Part shown: positions 1-8,442 of the stretch, piece after piece
How positions within the stretch are numbered: position 1 is the first letter of the stretch
Layout of the letters: the number at the start of each line of letters is the position of its first letter
Source: Qipengyuania proteolytica
Lineage (GTDB): Bacteria > Pseudomonadota > Alphaproteobacteria > Sphingomonadales > Sphingomonadaceae
DNA: 64,000 nucleotides
NCBI RefSeq assembly: GCF_019711565.1
Contig: NZ_JAIGNN010000001.1
Span: 62,001-126,000 of the forward strand
Reading direction: 5' to 3'
Notes under the pieces: generated by a model
What the model was told of the DNA's origin: nothing
Database searches by the model: none
Seen by the model: only the letters and a program-made list of their open reading frames with translations
Translations under genes and position numbers: made by a program

Positions 1-1665
1 GTCGGGGAGCCGTGCAGCCTCGGTGAACTCGGCATAGACTTCGCTGAAATCCATCTGGCTGAGGTCGAGCCGGGCGAATTCGTCGAGAGTGAACCCCTCG
101 CACTGCTCTTCCTTGGGCTTGTCCCAGGGCTTGGGCAGCTGGCGGCGGCCCTGTTCCTGAAGGACCCGCGAGAGCTTGCTCTCAAAGCAGCAGTAGACCT
201 TCTTCTTCGTCAGGCAGACGCCAAGGAACTTGTCCGAACAATAGGTCCCCACATAAGCGCACAGCCCTTGCGCATCGCGTTCGTGGAGCAGCACCTCCTC
301 GCGGCTGCAGCCAAGCGCGACCAGCAGGCTGATGCCGGGAATGAGCGGGAAGCCCTTGCCTTTACAGCAGTTGAGCACGCCGAAGACCTTCGAGGAGCAG
401 GTGTTACGCGTGCCGCGGAACAGCGTCAGCGTCTCGGGATCAAACTGGCCGCGGACCTCGTCCATCGCATGGAGCGCGGTGACAGCATCCTTGAACTCGT
501 CGTTCGCAGTGCGCTCGATCGTCTCGCAGCTGCCGTCGATGCAATAGACATCGCCGTCGCAGACATACTGGGTGGAGCTGTCGGTACCGGGAAGCGGGCA
601 CTCGTAGATGCGCTCCCAAGTCTCGCAGGGGTCTTCGTCGGTAAGGCATTCCTCACGGACAAAGCGGCAGGTTCCCTGGCTTTCGATGTCGGAGCAGTCG
701 GTCGCCGCTTCGCGCGCAATGCAGGTGTAGCTGCGTTGCCATTCCCAGCAGGGGCGTGTGACAGCAACGCCATCGACCACACGGGTCTGCGGATCGCTAT
801 CGGTACAGATCTCTGCGTCCAGCGTGCAATCGCTATTGTCCGCAATACCTGTGCACTGGCTTTCGTTGGGTGCGGTCGTGACCGTGACCGCTGTCGTGAT
901 CATGTAGGGTGTTTGCCCCGGCACCTGATCATCGCAGGTCAGTTCGGAGATGGGATCTCCCGGTTCGGAACACCAGGGCCGTCCGCCCGACGAACTCCAT
1001 TGCAGGCAAGTGTCGCGCCGTCCTGTCACGCGGCAGGAATAGCCGTCGAAGCCGGCGCATTCGGGCTCGCCCGAGCCGTTGAAATCGCCGAAGCGGTTGC
1101 AAAGGTAATGATACTGCGGTCGCTGGCTGACGGCGGCGACAAGCGGCACCGTGCATTGGCCCACCGACTGATCGATCCGTGTGCCCGTATTGCAGGTCGC
1201 GGTATAGGTGCCCGCCGACCCCGAACCAGGCGGCAGCGGAACGCACGATCCCTGGCTGCCCGAAATTGCCATGCCGCTGGTGTAGTCGAGCGGCGTCTCG
1301 TTGATCGCGAGGCTGCGGGCAATCACGTCCTCGATCTCGTTCGGCTCGAACCTTGCGCGATTGGCCATGCTGTCGCGGATGGTGCGCATCGGCGTGCTGG
1401 TCGTCGCCGCGCTGCGGGCGCGGGCCTCGATCTGGTCGGGATCGCGCGCAAGGTCCTGCAGGTCGCGCGTCGCCTGCGGATCGAAATTGGGAATGCGCGC
1501 CGCGTCGGGATTGGTCGTTGCTGCCTCGCGCGCCTCGCCCAGCAGATCGGTGGCAAAGTCCTTGCCGTCGGCCCTGGCTTCGTCGCGGGTCTGAGCGTGA
1601 ATGGAAGCCGCGCTTGTGAGTGCGACGAGTGCGGCAAGGAGAATGGCGAGGGTTCTGCCGGTCAT
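1..1665 (-). CDS. traN: TraN, mating-pair stabilisation outer-membrane protein (3' end beyond window)
   Basis: Reading leftward from an ATG at 1665 the frame stays open to base 1, giving the first 555 residues. It starts with a signal peptide (TGRTLAILLAALVALTSAAS, then a likely cut after IHA). The rest is very rich in cysteine, in the spaced pattern typical of F TraN (about 600 aa), an outer-membrane adhesin that stabilises mating pairs in F-type conjugation. The ATG overlaps the trbC stop by 4 bp and has a purine-rich GGAGG-like site just upstream. It is the last tra gene visible; traH and traG would be expected further left. The family call rests on cysteine pattern, length and position. 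Confidence 0.85.
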   Translation of the reverse strand, partial: MTGRTLAILLAALVALTSAASIHAQTRDEARADGKDFATDLLGEAREAATTNPDAARIPNFDPQATRDLQDLARDPDQIEARARSAATTSTPMRTIRDSMANRARFEPNEIEDVIARSLAINETPLDYTSGMAISGSQGSCVPLPPGSGSAGTYTATCNTGTRIDQSVGQCTVPLVAAVSQRPQYHYLCNRFGDFNGSGEPECAGFDGYSCRVTGRRDTCLQWSSSGGRPWCSEPGDPISELTCDDQVPGQTPYMITTAVTVTTAPNESQCTGIADNSDCTLDAEICTDSDPQTRVVDGVAVTRPCWEWQRSYTCIAREAATDCSDIESQGTCRFVREECLTDEDPCETWERIYECPLPGTDSSTQYVCDGDVYCIDGSCETIERTANDEFKDAVTALHAMDEVRGQFDPETLTLFRGTRNTCSSKVFGVLNCCKGKGFPLIPGISLLVALGCSREEVLLHERDAQGLCAYVGTYCSDKFLGVCLTKKKVYCCFESKLSRVLQEQGRRQLPKPWDKPKEEQCEGFTLDEFARLDLSQMDFSEVYAEFTEAARLPD

Positions 1666-2414
1666 GGTCGTTCCTCCCTGGAGAGCTGGCGCAGATGGAG
1701 GCGAGCAAGCTCGGCGCCCGGACCCTTGCCCGAGGCGAAGGTCTCGAGGACTTCGCCCACGCTGATGTTACCGGCGACGCGGTCGTGCGGCGGCACCTCG
1801 CTGGTGCAATCGAACCCGTCGCATGGGCTGAACTCGGTGCTGAGCATGACGAAGCTCGGCGCGGCCTCGATGTTGAATGCGCGAAACAGCCGCGGATCGA
1901 TGCCGAGCGAACCGGCCGCGTCGCGGCTGTTCCAGATGGCGGCGAGCCGCTTCTTGAACGCCTCGCTGTTTCCTTGCGGGAAACCGCGCAGCACGGTGAC
2001 GCCTCCCGCCCTGGTCATGTCTTGGACCAGCGCCTTGAGCGCCTCGGGCGGCATCGACAGGCTGGCAAAGGCAATGAAGCGTGGGGTTCCCCCCAGCGAT
2101 GCCTTCTCTGCGGCGGCTTGCCCCGCGATCATCGCGTCGAAGTCGAGGACGGCGTCGGTCTCGATTGCCTTGATGCTGTCCGCATAGTCCGCGCGATTGG
2201 CCCGCGCTTGCGCCTGGATAGCCTGTGCATCCTCGGTCAGTGCCTCGGCGCGTTGGCGGACATTGGTGCTGAGCGCCTGCGCATCCTCGGCGTGTTCGAC
2301 CGCACGCTCGCGGATCGCTTCGAGGTCGATGCCTTCGGGCGCACTCTGGGCGAGAGCGAGGCCACCGAGGGTGACCGCAAGGCCGACGGGCAAAAGGAGG
2401 AGGTGCTTGTTCAT
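1662..2414 (-). CDS. trbC: TrbC, F-type pilus assembly periplasmic protein
   Basis: 250 aa. The ATG at 2414 sits in a 4-bp ATGA overlap with the traU stop and is followed by a signal peptide (MNKHLLLLPVGLAVTLGG). Residues about 25-95 are an Ala/Glu/Arg-rich helical stretch, probably coiled coil. From about 110 comes the TrbC_Ftype domain with a thioredoxin-like layout (FIAFASLSMPPEALKALV, then a VTVLRGFPQGN segment and a cis-Pro-like AAPSFVML). It acts with TraW and TraU in the periplasm during F pilus assembly. The frame stays open well upstream into traU, but that extension lacks any signal peptide and is not used. Confidence 0.9.
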   Translation of the reverse strand: MNKHLLLLPVGLAVTLGGLALAQSAPEGIDLEAIRERAVEHAEDAQALSTNVRQRAEALTEDAQAIQAQARANRADYADSIKAIETDAVLDFDAMIAGQAAAEKASLGGTPRFIAFASLSMPPEALKALVQDMTRAGGVTVLRGFPQGNSEAFKKRLAAIWNSRDAAGSLGIDPRLFRAFNIEAAPSFVMLSTEFSPCDGFDCTSEVPPHDRVAGNISVGEVLETFASGKGPGAELARLHLRQLSREERP

Positions 2415-3424
2415 AGCGCGCAGCAGTTCCGCTTGCGCCAGACCAAGTATCCCATGTCTTCGCCGATGGCGGGGATGACCTGTCCGGCCGATTGAAAGGT
2501 GGTGGAGGCGCCGATGGGCGGGCAGGCGTAACGGCCCGAGGTCGCCGGGTTGGGGTTGGTGGCCTGGAAGCGGTATTGCTGCTTGCGCATCACCGGCATC
2601 AGGTACTTGCCGCACAGGCCCTTGGACCCCATCGTCCCCCACGAGACGAGTTCGCGGTGGAGCTTGTAGGCAAAGCGCGAGAGCACGAGCCGCGAGGCCT
2701 GGACGTGCCCGATGGAGGCCGAAACGTTGCCGTTCATCGGATACATCGACCCCTGGCAGCCCGCGCACCAGAACATCTCGTCGATCGGCAGCTTTGCGGT
2801 CGAGGCGACGCAGTCGGCCGCACAGGCAGCGAGCGCCAGCGGGTTGGCAAACAGCACGGCTTCGGGGTTGATGATGGCGGTGAGCTCGGAATCCTGCCAC
2901 AGCGGATCGATCTCGGAGATGTAGAGAATGTCGATCGAGCCCGATTCCAGGCACAGGAAATCGGCGACGATCTCCATCCAGTAGATCAGCGGATAGGCAT
3001 ACCAGTGGACATGCCAGCTCGAATAATACTGGCTCGCGCCGCCCACCGCCGATGGACCTGAGATCGAGCGAAAGCCGATATCGAAGCCCGGATCGAGTTT
3101 CATGCCGCCAAGGTTCACGAAGCACCACGGCTTCATGCTGACATCGGCAAGCCGCACCGGCTCCCAGAAGCCCATCGCGATCCCTGGCCTCAGACCACAC
3201 AGGCACACCGGCAGATCGGGGTTATCGGGATCGGGCCGGCTCGACGGCCAGATGTCAAGCCCGCCGATGGAGATCGGGAACAGGCAAGACCAGCAGATGT
3301 CGGTGATCGGGTTGACGAAGCTGCCGGTGCAGCGTCCCGGACCGGCATCGGCCATGGCGGGCGTTGCGGTGGCGAGACCAAGTATGGCGGCCAGCACGAG
3401 CGCCAGCTTTCTTAAGCGCGTCAT
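2411..3424 (-). CDS. traU: TraU, conjugal DNA transfer / pilus assembly protein
   Basis: 337 aa, close to F TraU (330 aa). Signal peptide MTRLRKLALVLAAILGL ending near PAMADA. The mature protein has the family's conserved pattern of cysteines and aromatic residues: CWSCLFPISIGG near residue 45, the CLCGLRPG segment, PWCFVNLGG, YYSSWHVHWYAYPL, and C-terminal MRKQQYRFQATNPNP. TraU is periplasmic and needed for DNA transfer in F-type systems. It overlaps traW by 4 bp upstream and trbC by 4 bp downstream, so the order traW-traU-trbC-traN of the F plasmid is kept exactly. Confidence 0.93.
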   Translation of the reverse strand: MTRLRKLALVLAAILGLATATPAMADAGPGRCTGSFVNPITDICWSCLFPISIGGLDIWPSSRPDPDNPDLPVCLCGLRPGIAMGFWEPVRLADVSMKPWCFVNLGGMKLDPGFDIGFRSISGPSAVGGASQYYSSWHVHWYAYPLIYWMEIVADFLCLESGSIDILYISEIDPLWQDSELTAIINPEAVLFANPLALAACAADCVASTAKLPIDEMFWCAGCQGSMYPMNGNVSASIGHVQASRLVLSRFAYKLHRELVSWGTMGSKGLCGKYLMPVMRKQQYRFQATNPNPATSGRYACPPIGASTTFQSAGQVIPAIGEDMGYLVWRKRNCCAL

Positions 3425-4059
3425 TGAGCTGTCCTCCTTTTCGGTGGCAGCGCGATTTCGCTGACCTCGAGCAGGCGGCCCTGCTGGCGCACGCGTGCGG
3501 GCACCGACCTGATCCCGAACCTCTCCGTTAGCTTGCCACCCTGGTCGAAATAGAAGCGGCGCTGGCGGGCCTTCATCAGCTCGAGCGGCGCGCCCTTCAC
3601 CAGGATCAGCTTGGCATTGGCGTCCTGCTTGAGCGCCCAGGTGAGCTGGTCTGAATCGTCGCCGTCGAGGAACAGGAGATCGGCGCGAAGGCCGACGCTG
3701 TCGAGCGGATTGACCCTCGTGCCAGCGGCATGGATCAGCTCGCCCTTTGCCCCGCGGATATCGGCAGCGAGCGTAATCGTCGGATTGAATTGCCAGCGCC
3801 GCGCTTCGCTGGCCCGGACGATCCCGGCGACGGGGTCGGGCCGGTTCACCCGCGCGATCGTGCGGCGCTTCAGGTCTTCATTGAGCCGCGCGGTCTCGCC
3901 CGATCGTTCCATCTGCGTCAGGCGCGAATGGATCTGTTCGAGGAGGTCGCGCTCGATCACGGGAAACACCGTGCCGCGCTGGCCATAGTCGCGCGCCAGC
4001 ACCTCGGCAGGGCAGAGCAGGACTGCAAGTAGCGCTGCAGGGAGGATGAGCTTGCTCAC
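3421..4059 (-). CDS. traW: TraW, F-type pilus assembly protein
   Basis: 212 aa starting at a GTG (4059) that overlaps the TGA of the upstream signal-peptidase gene. I chose it because it is followed directly by a signal peptide (SKLILPAALLAVLLCPAEVL) and then DYGQRGTVFPVIERDLLEQI, the typical TraW N-terminus. The C-terminal part contains the LRADLLFLDGDDSDQLTWAL and ILVKGAPLELMK segments that align with TraW. The frame is open further upstream, but there it only mirrors the neighbour's coding strand. TraW is periplasmic and works with TraU and TrbC in pilus assembly. Confidence 0.9.
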   Translation of the reverse strand: MSKLILPAALLAVLLCPAEVLARDYGQRGTVFPVIERDLLEQIHSRLTQMERSGETARLNEDLKRRTIARVNRPDPVAGIVRASEARRWQFNPTITLAADIRGAKGELIHAAGTRVNPLDSVGLRADLLFLDGDDSDQLTWALKQDANAKLILVKGAPLELMKARQRRFYFDQGGKLTERFGIRSVPARVRQQGRLLEVSEIALPPKRRTAQ

Positions 4060-4577
4060 AGGATCGCCCTCCCGCTGCCGAGGATCTGCCCGCGGCAGAC
4101 GAAGCCGATCTCGGCGTAGCGGCTGTCGAGGCCGCGGGGATGGCTGGTCCCGGTGTAGAAGCAGCCATCGGGGATCGTGCCTTCGGGGCCTTTGTGAAGC
4201 GCAATGCCGAGATGGGTCGCATCGAGCCGCGCGGCGATCTTGCGACCGTTGATGAAGACCTCGTGATCGCGGTGGCTCACGACATCGCCCGGCACGCCCA
4301 GCACCCGCTTGCCGAAGAGCTGCGCGCCTTTCCCGAAATGCACTTCGACGAGTCTGCTTGCTGGCGGCTCGAAGAAGATCAGGCTGCCGCGCTCGATCCG
4401 CGCATGCTTGTCGAGCCAGAATGCCCAGTTGGGCAGGCTCGGGCTGGCATTGATGAGGAAGGCATGGTCTTTCGCGAAGGCGTCGACCGCGCCCCATCCG
4501 AGCGGCACCAACACCAGCGCGGTCAGAACGAGCGGCCGTTTAATCGTGCGCGCAATGCGAGCGGCAAAGTGCGTCAC
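4056..4577 (-). CDS. traF: Conjugative transfer signal peptidase (S26 family, TraF/TrhF type)
   Basis: 173 aa. A single N-terminal membrane segment (PLVLTALVLVPLGWGAVDAF) is followed by the S26 core: a catalytic-Ser region NASPSLPNWAFWL and the Lys region GKRVLGVPGDVVSHRDHEVFI, then GCFYTGTSHPRGLDSRY. In conjugation systems this peptidase matures the prepilin or processes other secreted components. The classical F plasmid has no such enzyme in its tra operon; TrhF of IncHI-type systems does. It sits between trbI and traW with 4-bp overlaps on both sides. Do not confuse it with the thioredoxin-like TraF of F. Confidence 0.87.
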   Translation of the reverse strand: MTHFAARIARTIKRPLVLTALVLVPLGWGAVDAFAKDHAFLINASPSLPNWAFWLDKHARIERGSLIFFEPPASRLVEVHFGKGAQLFGKRVLGVPGDVVSHRDHEVFINGRKIAARLDATHLGIALHKGPEGTIPDGCFYTGTSHPRGLDSRYAEIGFVCRGQILGSGRAIL

Positions 4578-4960
4578 TGACGGCCTCCCTGCCCAAGCTG
4601 GCGGGCGATCCGCATGCGCAGTTCGTCGGTGGCATCGGGGGCATCTCCTGCGAGCACCGCTTCGCCGACCAGCACCACGCGGCCATCGGTCCCCATTTCT
4701 GCAACGGCACGCTCGGACGCTTGGAGGAAGGCGAGCACGCGCGCCTGACTTGCTTCGGGATCCTGCTGCCCGCGCGCTTCGGCATCGACGAAACCCGCGA
4801 TGGTCTCGGCAAGCCGGACCGTGACGATCTGCTGGCGCGGCTCGGACAGCTCGCGGCTGACCCAGGCCGCCCAGAGCAGTCCGACCACGAGCGCGAGCAC
4901 GCCAAGAATTCTGAGCACCAGCGGGCGATTAAAAGATTGTAATCTGCGCGTGTCAGTCAC
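4574..4960 (-). CDS. trbI: TrbI, F-type conjugation inner-membrane protein
   Basis: 128 aa, the same length as F TrbI. One N-terminal transmembrane helix (PLVLRILGVLALVVGLLWAA) is followed by a periplasmic domain containing IVTVRLAETIAGFVDAEARG and an acidic/helical C-terminus. F TrbI affects pilus outgrowth and retraction. The start overlaps the preceding small membrane gene by 8 bp and its stop overlaps the signal-peptidase start. The call depends on size, topology and the traC-x-trbI-traW gene order as well as on similarity. Confidence 0.8.
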   Translation of the reverse strand: MTDTRRLQSFNRPLVLRILGVLALVVGLLWAAWVSRELSEPRQQIVTVRLAETIAGFVDAEARGQQDPEASQARVLAFLQASERAVAEMGTDGRVVLVGEAVLAGDAPDATDELRMRIARQLGQGGRQ

Positions 4961-5333
4961 GGTTTGCCTCCCGGGCCGGATGGTTGTCGAGATCGGCCGC
5001 GAGCCGCTTCAGGAAGCGGGGCATGCGAAACAGCGTCACAGCGCCCGCGAGGACAAGGAAGCAGCCCTTGAGGTCCTGGCTGAACAGGCTGCGGCGCAGG
5101 CCGTCGGCTTCGAGGTAGCGGTCCGACAGATTGGCGAGCTGGGTGAAGAGGCCACCGAGGTCCCAGCCCGCCACGAACAGGAAGAGCGCAAGCGGCAATC
5201 CCAGCACGATCAGGAGCGAGGTCGCGGCAAAGCGCGCGGTCTCGATGAGGACGAAGCAGCTCCCTTGCAGGAATGGCAGCAGGCTGCGGAGATTGGCCGG
5301 AGGGGTCCGGTCGGCGAGATGCGAGACCATCAT
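4953..5333 (-). CDS. Small inner-membrane protein of the conjugation operon, unrecognised
   Basis: 126 aa. Two hydrophobic stretches (AATSLLIVLGLPLALFLFVA near residues 38-57 and CFLVLAGAVTLF near 90-101) suggest a two-pass membrane protein with a charged, Arg-rich tail. It occupies the place of trbG in the F plasmid (between traC and trbI), but I see no similarity that would justify that name. Its start is an ATGA overlap with the traC stop and its end overlaps trbI, so it is surely co-translated with the transfer genes. Function unknown. Confidence 0.75.
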   Translation of the reverse strand: MMVSHLADRTPPANLRSLLPFLQGSCFVLIETARFAATSLLIVLGLPLALFLFVAGWDLGGLFTQLANLSDRYLEADGLRRSLFSQDLKGCFLVLAGAVTLFRMPRFLKRLAADLDNHPAREANRD

Positions 5334-7873
5334 TGTCCGCCTCCCGCCACGATGCGGATGGCATCGGCGAGGCTGTGTCCGCGCCGCTCGCAGTCCTGGA
5401 TCGCGGCATAGGTGTCGGGATCGGAGGAGTAGATCGTCGCCGAGAAGGGATCGAGCACGAGCCGGCCGACCGCTTCGGTCTCGGGGCCCTTGATGAAGAC
5501 CTCGCTGTACTCGGTCCCCGATCGCTTGAGGCTGCGGATCAGCGTCTCGGTGCGGTCGTCCATGTCGAGCCGCGCATTCGCCCTGAAATCGGCGATCGTC
5601 TCGGCCTTCTGCTGAAGCACCAGCATCCAGTCGCTGTTTTCCAGGGCAGCGCGCGCGCCATCGGACTTGTAATAGTCATTGAGGGACTGGGTCGCGGTGG
5701 CGAGCGCGCCGCCATATTTGCGCGCAGTGCGGGCATAGGTCTCGACGAACTCGCCCATCGACCCGCCCTTGAGCATGGCCCAGGCCTCGTCGATCAGCAG
5801 CAGCTTCTTGGTCGCTCGCGAAGAGCGCGTCATCGCCTGGCTGGTCATGAACATGATCGCCGAAAGGACGACGCTGCGAAGTTCCTCGCGGGACGCGAGA
5901 TCGCTCATCTCGAAGACGGTAAAATCATCGTCGAGCGCGAAGCTCGCCTTGCCTGCAAAGAACCCGCCGTAGCTGCCGCCGCGGCAGAAGGGCGCGATTG
6001 CGGTGGCAAGATCGCGGCCCGCCTCGCTTTCCGATCCATGAAGCACTTGGGCGACATCGTCGATCGACGCGCCGCTGCCGAGTGCCTCCCAGGTCGCAGT
6101 CACGGCCCGGTCGATGAGCCCGCGCTCGGTGTCGCTTGGCGCGGTGCCGGGACGGGCCATCTGGCCGACAATCGCCTTGATCATGGCAAAGCAGTCGAGG
6201 CGGTAATCCTCGTCTTCGTGCGCACGGGCATCGTCGACCATCGAGAAGGGGTTCAGGGAAAAGCCCGAGGCGAGCTTGAACTCGACGAAGCGTCCGCCCT
6301 GCAGTTTGACCGAATGCTCGAAGCTGCGCCCGTCGTCGATCACCACGACCTTGGCGCCTGCGCCGCGCAGGGCGGCGCAGAGTTCCTGCAGCAGCACCGA
6401 CTTGCCCGAGCCCGACTTGCCGCAGATCGCGATATTGTGATTGCCGGCAGTGTTTTCGAACGGCGACCACCAGAAGGGCTGGCCGCGCCGACCGACGAGC
6501 AGGAGGTGCGGGATTACGCCGCCGAGATATTCTCCCTGCATCGGCGCGATATGCGCCGCCGTCGTCGAGAGCATGGTCTTGAGGCGCTTTAGCCGCGCCA
6601 TGTCGTCGGCGAGGCCGTCGGCGAGGCTCAAGGGAAAGGCAGCGACGAGGCCCTGCAGCTGGAGGAAGCGCTCGTCGGCAAGATCCCAGCCCGCTGCCTT
6701 GTAGATCGCCTTGATGATGCGTTCGTGCGCGTCGCCCTGGCCGAGCGGCGAGATGCTGGTCAGCCCGTAGAACAGCTTCACGAGCTTCTTGCCGGCCTGG
6801 AGTTCGGCCTGGACGTGGCGCCATTCGGCCGACTGTTCGGCGAGCTTGGGAAGAAAGCGCGCGCTCTTGGTCTGGCTGAGGCTGGTCGTACGCATGAACT
6901 TGAAGCCAGCGCGCGCCGAAGCGGCTTCCTGGTCGGGGTAGACCAGGCACAGCATGGTCGCCGTTGGACAGGGGAAGCGCAGTTTGTCGGTAAACATGTC
7001 GCCGATGAGCCGCGCGCATTCCCAGGGCGCCCAGCGCTCAGGGGTAGAGCGCACGGCATAGTGGCGCACGTCGAAATGGTCGGGATAGCATTCGCCGACT
7101 TCGGGATTGCCTTCCTCGTCGCGGCCGGTCTCGCGAAAGCGCTCGGTCCTGAGGACCAAGCGATCGTCTTCGACTTCGAGCTCGATGTCGCGGCGGATGG
7201 CCTGGACATCGAGCGTATCGTGCGGGTTCCACGCATGGATGTCGGTCTCGTGCGCGGTAGTCGGCGAGGTGAGCTCGTCGATCAGCGCCAGAAGCCCGCC
7301 CGGACGCAGCTCTTGCGCGAAGAGGCCGAGCGAATGGAGCAAGCCCATCAGCCCTTCGCGGCATTCGGAGAGTTCTGCGTCGGTTACGCTGCCGGGCACC
7401 GGCACGCCGAGCGAGACAATCAGTCGGACGTTGCGGGCATGGAAGGGCGCATACGCTGAGCCCGAATTCCAGACGAGATCGTAAAGGCGCCTGGTGCGCG
7501 CCCTGGCGATGGCCTCGTAGATTCCGCCCTGCTCGTAGCGCGGAGCGAACCAGGGGCCGACCACGCTGCCGATCCGCGGAGATGCGAAGTTCAGGACCTG
7601 GAGGCAGGCGCCCTGCGGCAGGCCTTCGGAGAAGAACTGACCGAGGATCTCGCCGGTCCGTTCGTCGGCCCCGATCAGCGGGGTGACTTCGAGCACGAAG
7701 CCTTTGGAGCGGGCGTTGCGGTAGAGCTTCGCCCCCTCGTCATAGACCCGGTAGGGCAGCCAGTCCGAGAGCATATCGAGCCCGAAATGCGCCTGGGGCT
7801 TCTCAGGCCGAGCCGTGTCGGCAAACAGGCCCCGCGAGAGTGCGTCGCGCGCGGCAGCAAGGGATAGCGTCAC
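5330..7873 (-). CDS. traC: TraC, type IV secretion ATPase (VirB4 family)
   Basis: 847 aa, close to F TraC (875 aa). Walker A GKSGSGKSVLLQEL lies near residue 485, the Walker B KKLLLIDEAWAMLKGG near 690, followed by the ATQSLNDYYKSDGARAALEN region typical of VirB4/TraC proteins. The N-terminal half carries the TraC-F domain (FGLDMLSDWLPYRVYDEGAK at residues 28-47). It is a cytoplasmic, membrane-associated hexameric ATPase that powers pilus assembly. It begins in a 4-bp overlap with traV and ends in one with the next gene. No truncation or frameshift is visible. Confidence 0.96.
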   Translation of the reverse strand: MTLSLAAARDALSRGLFADTARPEKPQAHFGLDMLSDWLPYRVYDEGAKLYRNARSKGFVLEVTPLIGADERTGEILGQFFSEGLPQGACLQVLNFASPRIGSVVGPWFAPRYEQGGIYEAIARARTRRLYDLVWNSGSAYAPFHARNVRLIVSLGVPVPGSVTDAELSECREGLMGLLHSLGLFAQELRPGGLLALIDELTSPTTAHETDIHAWNPHDTLDVQAIRRDIELEVEDDRLVLRTERFRETGRDEEGNPEVGECYPDHFDVRHYAVRSTPERWAPWECARLIGDMFTDKLRFPCPTATMLCLVYPDQEAASARAGFKFMRTTSLSQTKSARFLPKLAEQSAEWRHVQAELQAGKKLVKLFYGLTSISPLGQGDAHERIIKAIYKAAGWDLADERFLQLQGLVAAFPLSLADGLADDMARLKRLKTMLSTTAAHIAPMQGEYLGGVIPHLLLVGRRGQPFWWSPFENTAGNHNIAICGKSGSGKSVLLQELCAALRGAGAKVVVIDDGRSFEHSVKLQGGRFVEFKLASGFSLNPFSMVDDARAHEDEDYRLDCFAMIKAIVGQMARPGTAPSDTERGLIDRAVTATWEALGSGASIDDVAQVLHGSESEAGRDLATAIAPFCRGGSYGGFFAGKASFALDDDFTVFEMSDLASREELRSVVLSAIMFMTSQAMTRSSRATKKLLLIDEAWAMLKGGSMGEFVETYARTARKYGGALATATQSLNDYYKSDGARAALENSDWMLVLQQKAETIADFRANARLDMDDRTETLIRSLKRSGTEYSEVFIKGPETEAVGRLVLDPFSATIYSSDPDTYAAIQDCERRGHSLADAIRIVAGGGQ

Positions 7874-8442
7874 CGGCTCTCTCCTTCGGTCATGTCAGGG
7901 TGGGGGACCGGCTCGCGGGGAGGGGAAAACGAGCCAGGTCCCCCGGGTTCCGGCGCGTCAGCGCCGGGCATCGCCGGAACGGGCTGCGAGGGGATGAACA
8001 GCTGTTCCGGCAATGTGTCTGTCGGTTGGAATTCAGGTGCGGTGTTGCCTTCGCGCGTCGCGGCAATGGTCGATGCCAGCGAGTGCAGGACTTCGCGGCG
8101 GCCCTGTGGGGCGCGCCAGCCTGTCCCTGCCTGTTCGGGCAGCGTCAGGTGAACGACGCGCGCCTCATGGTCGCGGCCCGCCGCGTCACGGTAGGGCGTC
8201 AGCACCACCTGCAGGCGGCGAACCGCTTCGCCGGTCGGGGTCACCGTCCGATGCGCGTCAGACGTGTCAGCCTTTTCAATGCCGGTCGCCCCGGCATCGA
8301 TCGCGGAAGTCGGCGCGCAGGTTCCTTCGGGAGCGCGGCAGGCAAAGCTGCCTTTGACGTTGCCGCCAAGGCTGGCGCAGCCGCTGGCCAGGATGAGCGG
8401 CGCAGCGAGCACCGCGGCGCGAAGGATCGGAAGCTGGCTCAT
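7870..8442 (-). CDS. traV: TraV, outer-membrane lipoprotein of the T4SS core complex
   Basis: 190 aa. The N-terminus has a lipoprotein signal (LILASGCASLGG, lipidated Cys about residue 22). Two further Cys follow (FACRAPEGTCAP, residues 35-45), a placement typical of TraV/VirB7-like lipoproteins. The C-terminal part is proline-rich and probably disordered. TraV anchors the TraB-TraK-TraV core channel to the outer membrane. The gene overlaps dsbC and traC by 4 bp each. Confidence 0.88.
   Translation of the reverse strand: MSQLPILRAAVLAAPLILASGCASLGGNVKGSFACRAPEGTCAPTSAIDAGATGIEKADTSDAHRTVTPTGEAVRRLQVVLTPYRDAAGRDHEARVVHLTLPEQAGTGWRAPQGRREVLHSLASTIAATREGNTAPEFQPTDTLPEQLFIPSQPVPAMPGADAPEPGGPGSFSPPREPVPHPDMTEGESR

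Noticed and set aside
268..2187. Long plus-strand frame (639 codons) opposite traN and trbC
   Set aside because: It mirrors real minus-strand genes in GC-rich DNA, has Arg/Ala-rich nonsense composition, no signal or domain, and crosses two known genes.
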